Positions 1-5,974 are shown, counted from the first letter of the stretch. The stretch: 10,090 bases of DNA from Candidatus Woesebacteria bacterium (GCA_017993865.1 JAGOLU010000026.1:1-10090); one strand, 5' to 3'. The notes: a model not told the origin generated them from the sequence alone. Translations and numbers: made by a program.

Positions 1-206
1 TCCACGAGAATTACTCCATCGGAGAATACGATGGTAGGGATCCGTCGTTGACCTTTGTTTATTTTTTCTACTGCTTGGGCGTATTCGGGCTTGGCATCGG
101 TGTCAAAATATTCATAGGAAATATTGTGCTCGTCCAAAAGCTTTTTTGACCGTACACAATCACCACACCAACCAGCGCCATAGAATTTGATAGTTACATC
201 TGACAT
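1..206 (-). CDS. Glutaredoxin-like thiol-disulfide oxidoreductase (C-terminus cut by window edge)
   Basis: The 68 visible residues start at the ATG at 206 and run off the left edge without a stop. The N-terminus reads as a beta strand followed by the active site W13-C14-G15-D16-C17, then a helix, a second strand (YEYFDTD), and the cis-proline segment RRIPTIVF with Pro57. This order is diagnostic of the glutaredoxin/NrdH/thioredoxin fold; the GWCGDC site and the short spacing fit the glutaredoxin-like (mycoredoxin-type) group better than classical thioredoxin. There is no signal peptide, so it should act in the cytoplasm, reducing disulfides or mixed disulfides. The electron donor cannot be told from sequence. 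It lies 57 bases downstream of the cysteine-rich microprotein on the same strand. Its start has no Shine-Dalgarno; the upstream 11-27 bases hold a perfect 7-bp dyad. The family call is secure; the exact subgroup is not. Confidence 0.9.
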   Translation of the reverse strand, partial: MSDVTIKFYGAGWCGDCVRSKKLLDEHNISYEYFDTDAKPEYAQAVEKINKGQRRIPTIVFSDGVILV

Positions 207-216
207 ATTAAAAATA

Positions 217-234
217 CAATCTTAGTAAAGATTG
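217..234 (-). promoter_or_regulatory. Perfect 7-bp inverted repeat before the glutaredoxin-like gene
   Basis: CAATCTT, a 4-base loop, then AAGATTG make a perfect dyad. Read on the minus strand it is followed by TATTTTTAA and then by the ATG at 206. It could be a weak, AT-rich intrinsic terminator for the upstream cysteine-rich gene, or an operator or attenuator for the glutaredoxin-like gene. Only two of the seven pairs are G:C, so strong termination is doubtful. Confidence 0.4.
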
Positions 235-263
235 ATAATCATACCATGTGATTGCGTCTATGT

Positions 264-401
264 TTATTTTGATTCTTCCTTACAACAATCTGCTCCGCAA
301 TGGCCACTTTCACACGATGCATCATCACATTTTTTCATGACACCGATCTTTTTGAGCAAAGTGCATAAGAAACAATTACAGCATTTTCCGTGTTTTGACA
401 T
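264..401 (-). CDS. 45-residue cysteine-rich microprotein, possible metal binder
   Basis: This small gene was read by hand from the minus strand. It starts with ATG at 401 and ends at TAA at 264-266. Nine of 45 residues are cysteine (7, 8, 10, 13, 25, 30, 35, 39, 40), arranged as CCxCxxC near the N-terminus and CxxxxCxxxxCxxxCC near the C-terminus, with His4 and His34 and five lysines in the middle. There is no signal peptide or membrane segment. I do not recognise a family; the cysteine density resembles metallothioneins and small zinc- or copper-binding proteins. Coding is supported by a strong Shine-Dalgarno GGGAGGT at 409-415 with a 7-base spacer, plus an extended -10 element upstream. It sits between an alpha/beta hydrolase and a glutaredoxin-like gene on the same strand, so a role in metal or thiol homeostasis is a reasonable inference, not shown. 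Confidence 0.75.
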   Translation of the reverse strand: MSKHGKCCNCFLCTLLKKIGVMKKCDDASCESGHCGADCCKEESK

Positions 402-408
402 AGTTTTT

Positions 409-415
409 ACCTCCC
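409..415 (-). promoter_or_regulatory. Strong Shine-Dalgarno of the cysteine-rich microprotein
   Basis: GGGAGGT on the minus strand lies 7 bases before the ATG at 401. It is the best ribosome binding site in the window and is the main evidence that this short reading frame is translated. Confidence 0.8.
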
Positions 416-427
416 TGTATGGAAAAC

Positions 428-436
428 ATTGTACCA
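428..436 (-). promoter_or_regulatory. Candidate extended -10 promoter for the cysteine-rich gene
   Basis: On the minus strand TGG-TACAAT reads as an extended -10 (TGn plus a hexamer matching 5 of 6 consensus bases). No -35 is visible at normal spacing, which extended -10 promoters can do without. A start about seven bases downstream would give a leader of roughly 20 bases that still contains the Shine-Dalgarno, so the gene may be expressed independently of the hydrolases. Confidence 0.4.
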
Positions 437-452
437 TCTCATCATTGTCGTT

Positions 453-1268
453 TTATGTTGAATTCCTCAAATATTTTTCTATCCATGCGCCGATGATTCC
501 TTGTATTTCTTCTAAATGCTTTGGGTCGCGGAATGTATGAGGTGCGTTTTGGACCACATGCATCTCTTTCGGCCCGGTAACAGAATTAAACAGCATCTGC
601 ACATGGTCAGGGGGTATCGAGGTGTCTTTTTCCCCGACGATAGTTAAGACAGGCATGGTGATCTGGCCCGCCTGTGGCAGTAGATCGTATCGCAGACGGT
701 CCACAATATGAGACCATGGCAATCGTTTGATAAGCCCCGGTCTTGAACCACTTTCTTTCACCTGCCAACCTGTTCTCTCCCATGTTGCATAATCTTCGGG
801 CTCAAATCGTTTATGTGCCTCGACGGTCAAAGATCCCGATACAACGGGTGAGATGGGAACGAGAGCCCGTACTTTTCTGGGATATTTTTCTACATATAGC
901 GCGATACACAAACCACCAAGACTGTGTCCTGCAAGGACAAATGGTTCCTGGTACCAAGGTTGGTTGTGAGACCAGGCGATCACATCCTCCAGATCTTCAT
1001 AGTAGTTTGTTGTGGTCGCATCTTCAAATTTCCCATCACTCTCTCCTATCGAATTTGTGGTATCGAAGGAAACTGTCGCAAAGCTATTCTCTCGAAATAC
1101 TTCTGTGATTGCCCGGATATGTGGTTGCTCTTTATATCCTCCAAGCCCATGCATAACAAACACTAAGCCAAGTTCTGGGTTTGATCTCTCAATGTGAACA
1201 GATATTTTCTGATGTTTACGATTGAGAATGAATTCATTCTGCATAGGTGTATTGTAGCACTTGACCAT
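453..1268 (-). CDS. Soluble alpha/beta-hydrolase (esterase or S33-like), 271 aa
   Basis: This is a cytoplasmic alpha/beta-hydrolase with all expected landmarks: oxyanion-hole motif MHGLGG (residues 39-44), nucleophile elbow GHSLGG with Ser116, acid Asp215 in GEKDTSIP, and catalytic His244 in NAPHTF. There is no signal peptide. The region between Ser and Asp (about 145-200) forms a short lid. It resembles the serine aminopeptidase S33/cinnamoyl-esterase-like group (Hydrolase_4), which cleaves esters or acts as a lipase or peptidase; the substrate cannot be read from sequence. The chosen ATG at 1268 overlaps the stop codon of the upstream hydrolase by one base (TGATG), suggesting translational coupling. 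A GTG at 1271 and an ATG at 1244 are alternatives; none has a clear Shine-Dalgarno. The two neighbouring hydrolases are not obvious recent duplicates, because apart from the elbow motif their sequences differ. Confidence 0.9.
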   Translation of the reverse strand: MVKCYNTPMQNEFILNRKHQKISVHIERSNPELGLVFVMHGLGGYKEQPHIRAITEVFRENSFATVSFDTTNSIGESDGKFEDATTTNYYEDLEDVIAWSHNQPWYQEPFVLAGHSLGGLCIALYVEKYPRKVRALVPISPVVSGSLTVEAHKRFEPEDYATWERTGWQVKESGSRPGLIKRLPWSHIVDRLRYDLLPQAGQITMPVLTIVGEKDTSIPPDHVQMLFNSVTGPKEMHVVQNAPHTFRDPKHLEEIQGIIGAWIEKYLRNST

Positions 1269-2305
1269 CACTTCAAATACGTATCAAAAAACTCAAGTGA
1301 CCGGTTCATTGCAGTGGTGAATGATGGGTCAGATATGTTGTGGTCGGCACCTTCATACGCAAAAAGCTCGGCCGTTTTTCCGGCAGCCTGCAATTTTCGA
1401 TACAGAGATTCAGAGAAATCCAAGGGCACTTCCTCATCTGCTGTCCCATGATGGAGTTGTACAGGCGCCATGATATCGGCAATATGTGCCGTAGGGTCAA
1501 TTGAATTCCAAAACTCAAGATTTGCTGAGGGAGATCCGTACTGTTCAATAATTTTTTGTCTTGATGAATTACGGAGAGCAAGCTCACGCGGGGACGGTCT
1601 ATATGGCACTGCTCTGTGCCAACGACTTACCAAATCGTCATATGAGCCAACCACCCCACCCCAAATCACGGCGGCTTTTATAGCTTGGGGCTCCACGACA
1701 ATGCTGCGAAGAGTGATATTCCCCCCGAGCGAATGCCCCCACATCCCTACCCTATCAAGGTTTGCTTCAGGGTGTTTTTTGATTGACGATAGTGCATTCA
1801 GAACGTCTACGGTATATGCAGGTGCATAATAGGCGCCTTCGGGGCTACCTTCTGATTCCCCATGACCTCGATAATCAGGTTTAAGCACGATGTATCCATT
1901 GCGCGCAAATGCATCGACATAGGCAATATAGCGTTCGGTTGTTCGGTATTGCTCCGGTGGTATGTATCCGTGGTTAAATACGATCACCGGCCACCCGTTT
2001 GGGGGTTTTGTGCCATTCGGAATGGTGAGCAGCGCAAGTATTTTCAATCCATCCGATTGATATGAGACAATTGAGCGTGCATAATTGCTCCCCGCATCGA
2101 GCACTTGTTCCGTAATGATTTCGCTTCCAGGGTAATTTCTTTCCCGCATTCCTAGGATACTCAGGGGATGAGATGGTGTGGGTGTGATGGCAGAGACAGA
2201 TGAGACGTTATGCGTAACTGGGATTGAACTAACATAGCGAAAAGCAAAGTAGCCTAAGATAAGCGCTAAAATAGTTGAGACGATGAGCACCGTGAATTTT
2301 TTCAT
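1268..2305 (-). CDS. Membrane-anchored alpha/beta-hydrolase, S9 prolyl-oligopeptidase-like, 345 aa
   Basis: Residues 4-24 form one hydrophobic segment after MKK, an uncleaved anchor or signal peptide without a lipobox cysteine, so the enzyme domain should face outside. A Ser/Thr/Pro-rich linker (about 31-48) leads to a catalytic domain. Its landmarks are NHGYIPP (oxyanion region, 111-117), DYRGHGES (144-151), nucleophile elbow GHSLGG with Ser192, Asp290 in HGTADEEVP, and His322 in GADHN. The order and motifs match the peptidase S9/dienelactone-hydrolase-like group often annotated as dipeptidyl aminopeptidase/acylaminoacyl peptidase, but without the beta-propeller those peptidases carry, so a general esterase or peptidase is the safest call. 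It is 33 bases downstream of the DUF2079 gene and overlaps the next hydrolase by one base. The start has no Shine-Dalgarno; TATTAT lies 12 bases before ATG. Confidence 0.9.
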   Translation of the reverse strand: MKKFTVLIVSTILALILGYFAFRYVSSIPVTHNVSSVSAITPTPSHPLSILGMRERNYPGSEIITEQVLDAGSNYARSIVSYQSDGLKILALLTIPNGTKPPNGWPVIVFNHGYIPPEQYRTTERYIAYVDAFARNGYIVLKPDYRGHGESEGSPEGAYYAPAYTVDVLNALSSIKKHPEANLDRVGMWGHSLGGNITLRSIVVEPQAIKAAVIWGGVVGSYDDLVSRWHRAVPYRPSPRELALRNSSRQKIIEQYGSPSANLEFWNSIDPTAHIADIMAPVQLHHGTADEEVPLDFSESLYRKLQAAGKTAELFAYEGADHNISDPSFTTAMNRSLEFFDTYLK

Positions 2306-2317
2306 AAGGGGAAGACC

Positions 2318-2323
2318 ATAATA
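2318..2323 (-). promoter_or_regulatory. Candidate -10 just upstream of the anchored hydrolase
   Basis: TATTAT on the minus strand (5 of 6 consensus bases) lies in the 33-base gap between the DUF2079 stop and the hydrolase ATG, 12 bases from that ATG. The bases between are GGTCTTCCCCTT, with no Shine-Dalgarno. No convincing -35 was found. Transcription from here would give a 5' leader of only about five bases. Confidence 0.3.
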
Positions 2324-2338
2324 CAGGAAATATTCTCA

Positions 2339-3796
2339 TTATTTTCGTTCGTACAAGTAGAAGTGTCCAATGTGAGAAACAAGCCTATGATCTGGGCTAT
2401 TTTTGAGCACATTGAGCAATTCGAGCTCGAACCCTTTGGGGTTATAGTCGCCGGGCAATCTATTTTGGTCAATGATTGCGATAAAATCTGCAGATTTGGT
2501 GGCATCGGGCATGGTATCTGCGTGTTCGCGATGGGTAATGTGTGGTCGGATCTCTGGCGATGCCGTGACCGATTTATCGACGGGTATCTGTTGTAATACT
2601 TTCTCAAACTCTCGATCTTCGCCACTTACCTCATATGCTCTGCACCAACAGGTAGGAGAGGTGGGTGTAGGGTTGTAATGGTAGTTAAAACGCATTGCGA
2701 CAGCGAGAGCGCCCAGCATTGGTATCGTGATGAACAGATTCTTCACCATTGGTCTTTTAATCAGGACCTTAACCAACATCTGATACCAACGGAGACCAAA
2801 GGTTGTCGAGATGACCAAACCTGGGATGAGTACAGTATCGTAGTGCAGTGTGATAGCGCGCATTTGGGCATGATCACTCACCAAGTTGATGAGCAGATCG
2901 GGGGAAGATATGATCAAAAAGGGAAGCCCCAGGAGTGGCAACAGCGCAAATGGCCGCAGGAGCAAGTTGTAGTATGTCCATGCTTCTGGAGTTATTATGT
3001 AGTTGCGGAGAAAATCAAACGGGATATTTATCAGTCGATTTTGGACTATTCTCTCGACGAAATTTGCATACCACGCAGAGTACAAGTACTCTCCCTGCGT
3101 GTTGAAATGGGGGATAAACACTTTCATCAAAAACAGTGAAAAGATAACGCAGATCACGAATGTCGCTATGCCAACCATTCTCCTCTTCCCCACCAGTGCA
3201 AGCATAAGACCAATGCCTCCCACCGTGAGAGGCACTTGTTCTTTGGTAAATGATGCAAAAATTGCCGCAATGAGATACCAGCGCCATTTGCCGATGTAGC
3301 CAAAATAAAAAACAAGCAGGAGTAGTGGGACAGCGAGAGACACTGCATGAAAATCATAAATATTTGTCCATTGCATACCAGGATTTAGCAGATAAAGCGT
3401 CACCACAAAAAGCGCAGACAACTTGTTTTTCAATACGTTCTTTGCGATAAGATAGGTTGGTATGGCACCCAGTGCGAGCATAAGCGATTGAAATACAAGA
3501 AGCATTCGTACGTCATTCCAGATTGCATACAGTGGTGCGAGCAAAACTAAAATGATATCTGCATGAGTGGTAAACCGAGTGACAACTTGACCTCCCTGAG
3601 AGAATGCAAAAAATCGACCATGGAGTGAGTTCCATATCGTCTGGTCCATGTTGGCGAGATCATATCCTGAGGCGAAGGTGTTGTGTCGTGCAATGGAGAA
3701 GTAGCTTAGGACGATGGTATAGGTCAGTATTGCGATAATCAAGAAGACTACTTCGTATCGTTTTTTCACTAATGAGGTAAGTTCATGGATTTTCAT
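2339..3796 (-). CDS. DUF2079 multi-pass membrane protein, 485 aa
   Basis: The protein is polytopic, with about ten hydrophobic segments between residues 16 and 370 and a soluble C-terminal domain (about 375-485). The first extracytoplasmic loop has the DUF2079 signature, YDLANMDQTIWN (45-56) followed by FTTHAD (75-80), with conserved acidic residues Asp46, Asp51 and Asp80. The C-terminal SPEIRPHITHRE (413-424) also matches this family. DUF2079 proteins resemble GT-C glycosyltransferases, which use polyprenyl-linked sugars to modify envelope glycans or proteins. Glycosyl transfer here is inference from that relationship. A CWC pair (Cys383, Cys385) lies at the start of the soluble domain. The neighbours on the same strand are a hydrolase 33 bases downstream and an unknown gene 86 bases upstream. 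Its upstream gap holds a perfect TTGACA, so it probably heads its own transcript. The start at 3796 has no clear Shine-Dalgarno. Confidence 0.88.
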   Translation of the reverse strand: MKIHELTSLVKKRYEVVFLIIAILTYTIVLSYFSIARHNTFASGYDLANMDQTIWNSLHGRFFAFSQGGQVVTRFTTHADIILVLLAPLYAIWNDVRMLLVFQSLMLALGAIPTYLIAKNVLKNKLSALFVVTLYLLNPGMQWTNIYDFHAVSLAVPLLLLVFYFGYIGKWRWYLIAAIFASFTKEQVPLTVGGIGLMLALVGKRRMVGIATFVICVIFSLFLMKVFIPHFNTQGEYLYSAWYANFVERIVQNRLINIPFDFLRNYIITPEAWTYYNLLLRPFALLPLLGLPFLIISSPDLLINLVSDHAQMRAITLHYDTVLIPGLVISTTFGLRWYQMLVKVLIKRPMVKNLFITIPMLGALAVAMRFNYHYNPTPTSPTCWCRAYEVSGEDREFEKVLQQIPVDKSVTASPEIRPHITHREHADTMPDATKSADFIAIIDQNRLPGDYNPKGFELELLNVLKNSPDHRLVSHIGHFYLYERK

Positions 3797-3821
3797 CTGA
3801 GGGCTTCATTCTAACTGACAG

Positions 3822-3848
3822 ATTTTAAAAAGTCAGCACCATTGTCAA
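3822..3848 (-). promoter_or_regulatory. Candidate sigma70-type promoter for the DUF2079-hydrolase genes
   Basis: On the minus strand there is a consensus -35 TTGACA (3848-3843), a 15-base spacer and TAAAAT (3827-3822), a 5-of-6 match to the -10. The spacer is two bases short of optimal. A second -10-like hexamer, TAGAAT (3813-3808), lies 11 bases before the ATG and might be used instead. This 86-base gap is the longest intergenic space within the minus-strand run. Confidence 0.45.
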
Positions 3849-3882
3849 AACGATACCAGGAGGTGGTGTATAGCTTGCGTAT

Positions 3883-4236
3883 TTACTGCAAAGGGGTTGT
3901 TGGGAGGAACCTTTTCCGGTCGTTATGCTTATTTGGACTGCCGTCAACCTCCCATATTGGGTGAATCCCCGCTGCGTTTAATGCCCCGTGAATTTGGTAC
4001 GTATCAGCCAAAACTTGATCATAACGCTCAGGATCTGCTGGGAAAACATTATTCCACTCAGGACAACATTGTCGGAGGTGCCCATATCGACCTGATATAT
4101 ACATGTACATATTCATAGCACTGGATACCTCGTGGAGCATATAAGCTCCTAATTGCACCAAGTTATGTTCTACAAACTCTATACACATCTGTGCACGATG
4201 ATTGTCTTTGGTCGAATCGATTATAAGATCGTGCAT
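3883..4236 (-). CDS. Hypothetical protein, 117 aa, downstream partner of the possible nuclease gene
   Basis: I do not recognise this protein. It starts at ATG 4236, preceded by AGAGGG with a 7-base spacer, and ends at TAA 3883-3885. The first 50 residues look helical and carry several histidines and methionines (His14, His24, His35; MNMYMYISG at 41-49). The middle has a Cys57-Cys58 pair and WNNVFPADPERYDQ, and the C-terminus is basic and proline-rich. There is no signal peptide or membrane segment. It begins 20 bases after the stop of the 206-residue gene, so the two are very likely co-transcribed. The Shine-Dalgarno and spacing support coding, but the gene is short, of unfamiliar sequence and lacks a recognisable fold, so spurious translation remains possible. 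A plus-strand frame overlaps it, but has no ribosome site or neighbours in its direction. Confidence 0.6.
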   Translation of the reverse strand: MHDLIIDSTKDNHRAQMCIEFVEHNLVQLGAYMLHEVSSAMNMYMYISGRYGHLRQCCPEWNNVFPADPERYDQVLADTYQIHGALNAAGIHPIWEVDGSPNKHNDRKRFLPTTPLQ

Positions 4237-4243
4237 TGATCTA

Positions 4244-4249
4244 CCCTCT
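4244..4249 (-). promoter_or_regulatory. Shine-Dalgarno of the 117-residue hypothetical gene
   Basis: AGAGGG on the minus strand lies 7 bases before the ATG at 4236, within the 20-base gap to the upstream gene. The spacing equals that of the Shine-Dalgarno sites at 409-415 and 9849-9853, and it fixes the start of this gene. Confidence 0.55.
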
Positions 4250-4256
4250 GGTGAAA

Positions 4257-4877
4257 TTATCCAGTTGCCCCCACATAAATGCAGAAAGGATGGGTGCCCG
4301 TAATGGGATTGTATCGAAAATCGCTTTGATTTGGCCTTTTCCTATATGATTTTACGTCAAATGCCCATTTTGGCTCCCTTATTTTTTTCACACCCTTCTT
4401 TTCGTTGTATGACAAAATAAGGTCTACTCCTTTCACTCCTTTTCGCCCCGATCCTTTCTCAAACGGTTTAGGAGCTCGATCGACACCCATAAAGTGGTCA
4501 CTCGAGAGACCCACTCTGTTTATCGCCTGCAGCATTCCTATGCGAACCTGTTCTTCCAGCAGGTGCGTTAGGGTTTCATGGCGCAATTCATCAGTCATAT
4601 TTGGATCACCATCACGAATTAAGAGGATGCGTTTTGCATGATACAGACCGTGTGCTCTTTCTTGTCTGCGGTCAGTTACAAATACCGTTCCTTGTTGGAC
4701 TGGCAATCTAGTCGGCATTTCGAACGTACGTTTTCCTACTGATGACCTTGCAGCCCGCTCATACGCGGAATTAAGAATTTGCAGTTTTGTATCCTGAAGT
4801 GATTGGCAAGAACCAACAAGTTCCAGATGCAAATATCGTACATGAGCGCCAAATATTTGCAAGTGAAGATTAAGCAA
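4257..4877 (-). CDS. Hypothetical protein, 206 aa, possible PD-(D/E)XK nuclease-like fold
   Basis: No family is recognised with certainty. The first half (about 1-90) is basic and mixed; residues 92-122 form a glutamate-rich helix (Glu97, Glu101, Glu108, Glu109). The most informative part is GVDLILSY (150-157), a charged hairpin of about 14 residues, then WAFDVKSY (171-178). Asp152 followed by Asp174-x-Lys176 on a second strand, after a helix with glutamates, has the order of the PD-(D/E)XK nuclease core. This is a motif-level inference and could be chance. There is no signal peptide. Translation seems to start at TTG 4877, five bases after the stop of the exported protein gene; no Shine-Dalgarno is visible there, and the next in-frame ATG is codon 54, so the start is uncertain. 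It probably forms a pair with the 117-residue gene 20 bases downstream. Confidence 0.65.
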   Translation of the reverse strand: MLNLHLQIFGAHVRYLHLELVGSCQSLQDTKLQILNSAYERAARSSVGKRTFEMPTRLPVQQGTVFVTDRRQERAHGLYHAKRILLIRDGDPNMTDELRHETLTHLLEEQVRIGMLQAINRVGLSSDHFMGVDRAPKPFEKGSGRKGVKGVDLILSYNEKKGVKKIREPKWAFDVKSYRKRPNQSDFRYNPITGTHPFCIYVGATG

Positions 4878-4882
4878 CAGCG

Positions 4883-5512
4883 CTACAACAATGTCCCATC
4901 CTCAACAGGCTTAGGAGGGAACGTTCCTTGCTCTGCGTACCAGTCACGGATATCTATTCCCGAAATTGTTTTTTCAGTGACCATATCCAATGGAATTGGA
5001 GCATGATCTTTGCAATCTACATTCAATCCACATGCAACCGCAGGTGTGTAGCTTCCGGTCAATTCACTTCCTTGTTCTGCACTTGCTGGCCAGGCGAAGA
5101 CGACATATTTACTTGGTTTTACCTCACCTGACACCACATACGTCATCTGATTGTCTTTGGTAAAGGTGCAATATTTTGGCCCTTGTATCATCTCCGGATC
5201 GGTGTATTCGTAGAGACATACTTTCATGGCAGGTACAAAACTCGAGGGGTACCCCAGTGCACCAGTTATTTTGACTACGCTATTGCTCGACCCATCCTTC
5301 GCAGGCGAGGTAGTTGGAATCATAACAGTAGGTGAAACAGACAGGGCAGGTGTCACAGTCGCATTGTAATTCGTTTGTCCAGGCGCGTTTGGAAACGCTG
5401 TGGGATTGGCCTGTTCTTTCGGTATAAGTTTGTAGGTATTGAGTCCGTATAGTACTAAAACAATAACTGCGAGGAACATGAAACCTGTTATGAATCCGAG
5501 GATGTATTTCAT
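4883..5512 (-). CDS. Exported, membrane-anchored protein with four-cysteine ectodomain, 209 aa
   Basis: Residues 3-24 are one hydrophobic segment with no lipobox cysteine, so the protein should be anchored by its N-terminus with the rest outside. A low-complexity Pro/Thr/Ser/Ala linker (about 32-75) follows. The ectodomain (about 78-195) reads VKITGALGYPSSFVPAMKVC, then YCTFT, SKYVVFAWP, CGLNVDCKDHAPIPLDM and GIDIRDWY. This looks like a beta-sandwich, carboxypeptidase-regulatory-like domain that I recall from other bacterial surface proteins; the match is from memory. Four cysteines (99, 115, 161, 167) could form two disulfides, which would make it a possible client of the thioredoxin/DipZ genes in this window. 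It follows the TspO gene by 18 bases. The start at 5512 has no Shine-Dalgarno; TACAAT lies five bases before ATG. The function is unknown; a surface or envelope-binding role is the likeliest. Confidence 0.8.
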   Translation of the reverse strand: MKYILGFITGFMFLAVIVLVLYGLNTYKLIPKEQANPTAFPNAPGQTNYNATVTPALSVSPTVMIPTTSPAKDGSSNSVVKITGALGYPSSFVPAMKVCLYEYTDPEMIQGPKYCTFTKDNQMTYVVSGEVKPSKYVVFAWPASAEQGSELTGSYTPAVACGLNVDCKDHAPIPLDMVTEKTISGIDIRDWYAEQGTFPPKPVEDGTLL

Positions 5513-5517
5513 AGGGT

Positions 5518-5523
5518 ATTGTA
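5518..5523 (-). promoter_or_regulatory. -10-like hexamer adjoining the exported protein start
   Basis: Minus-strand TACAAT (5 of 6 consensus bases), overlapped by TATACA, lies in the 18-base gap after tspO. ACCCT then ATG follow at once. If used it would make a leaderless mRNA. The gene may instead be read through from tspO. Confidence 0.25.
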
Positions 5524-5530
5524 TAAAATT

Positions 5531-5929
5531 TTATTTCCAATTCAAATACGTTATGGTTATCTGCAATACGGATGCAAAGAGCACCCACCCAAGGTACGGG
5601 ATATTTGCAAGTGCAACCCAGCGGATATGCGGATAGATCGCGACTATGACCCACACGAGAGTGATGAGCGTGAGTAAAATATCCACCGTCGCCAACGCAT
5701 TATTCTTCAACCCAAACTGTATCGGTGTAAACGCAAAGTTAAAAATCAGGTTCAGGATAAAGGGGAGAGCAACAGTCGCGGGAAGCTGTTTTGTCACGAC
5801 TTTATAAAACACCGTCCCGTAGGTGATGCCAATAACAAGATATAGCACCGACCATACAGGACCAAAGAGCCACGAAGGCGGCGCCCACGAGGGCTTGAGG
5901 AGTTGTTGATACCAGGAATAGGTGTTCAT
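5531..5929 (-). CDS. tspO: TspO/MBR family membrane protein, 132 aa
   Basis: The N-terminal KPSWAPPSWLFGPVWSVLY (12-30) is the hallmark of the TspO/mitochondrial benzodiazepine receptor (tryptophan-rich sensory) family. Later landmarks are NLIFNFAFTPIQFGLKN (60-76) and PYLGWVLFASVLQ (111-123). Five hydrophobic helices fit the family topology. TspO proteins bind porphyrins, and in some bacteria degrade or transport them, or act in stress signalling. At 132 residues it is somewhat shorter than typical homologues (about 150-160), but all core helices are present. I chose the ATG at 5929 over the ATG at 5956, because the extra nine residues are not family-like and a -10 hexamer (5938-5943) overlaps them. 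There is no Shine-Dalgarno; the -10 is eight bases from ATG. It heads the minus-strand run and is divergent from the MFS gene. The ligand and role in this organism are unknown. Confidence 0.92.
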   Translation of the reverse strand: MNTYSWYQQLLKPSWAPPSWLFGPVWSVLYLVIGITYGTVFYKVVTKQLPATVALPFILNLIFNFAFTPIQFGLKNNALATVDILLTLITLVWVIVAIYPHIRWVALANIPYLGWVLFASVLQITITYLNWK

Positions 5930-5937
5930 ACGGTAAT

Positions 5938-5943
5938 AGTATA
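5938..5943 (-). promoter_or_regulatory. Candidate -10 of tspO, leaderless geometry
   Basis: TATACT on the minus strand matches 5 of 6 -10 bases and ends eight bases before the ATG at 5929. Transcription would start within about two bases of the ATG. No good -35 is visible. The divergent MFS -10 lies 16 bases away, so the two promoters would overlap face to face. Confidence 0.4.
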
Positions 5944-5959
5944 GTGGATCCGACAATGG

Positions 5960-5965
5960 TAGAAT
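5960..5965 (+). promoter_or_regulatory. Candidate -10 of the MFS gene, leaderless geometry
   Basis: TAGAAT matches 5 of 6 -10 bases and ends nine bases before the ATG at 5975; the bases between are ACCCTTTCT, with no Shine-Dalgarno. The -35 at 17-base spacing is poor. The predicted start of transcription falls at or within three bases of ATG. Confidence 0.4.
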
Positions 5966-5974
5966 ACCCTTTCT

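Noticed and set aside
232..540. A 102-codon open frame on the plus strand
   Set aside because: It covers the opposite strand of the cysteine-rich gene and its promoter. The minus-strand frame has a strong Shine-Dalgarno, and this one has none.
2678..3139. A 153-codon open frame on the plus strand
   Set aside because: It is antisense to the DUF2079 gene, whose family motifs are clear; the frame has no family-like sequence and no neighbours in its direction.
3853..3870. Possible terminator hairpin after the 117-residue gene (ACCA-CCTCC-TGGT, then ATCGTTTT on the minus strand)
   Set aside because: The stem is only four pairs and the tail is not a T run, so it is too weak to call.
3897..4118. 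A plus-strand open frame opposite the 117-residue gene
   Set aside because: It is shorter, has no Shine-Dalgarno and stands alone against the direction of all neighbours, while the minus-strand frame has AGAGGG at seven bases.
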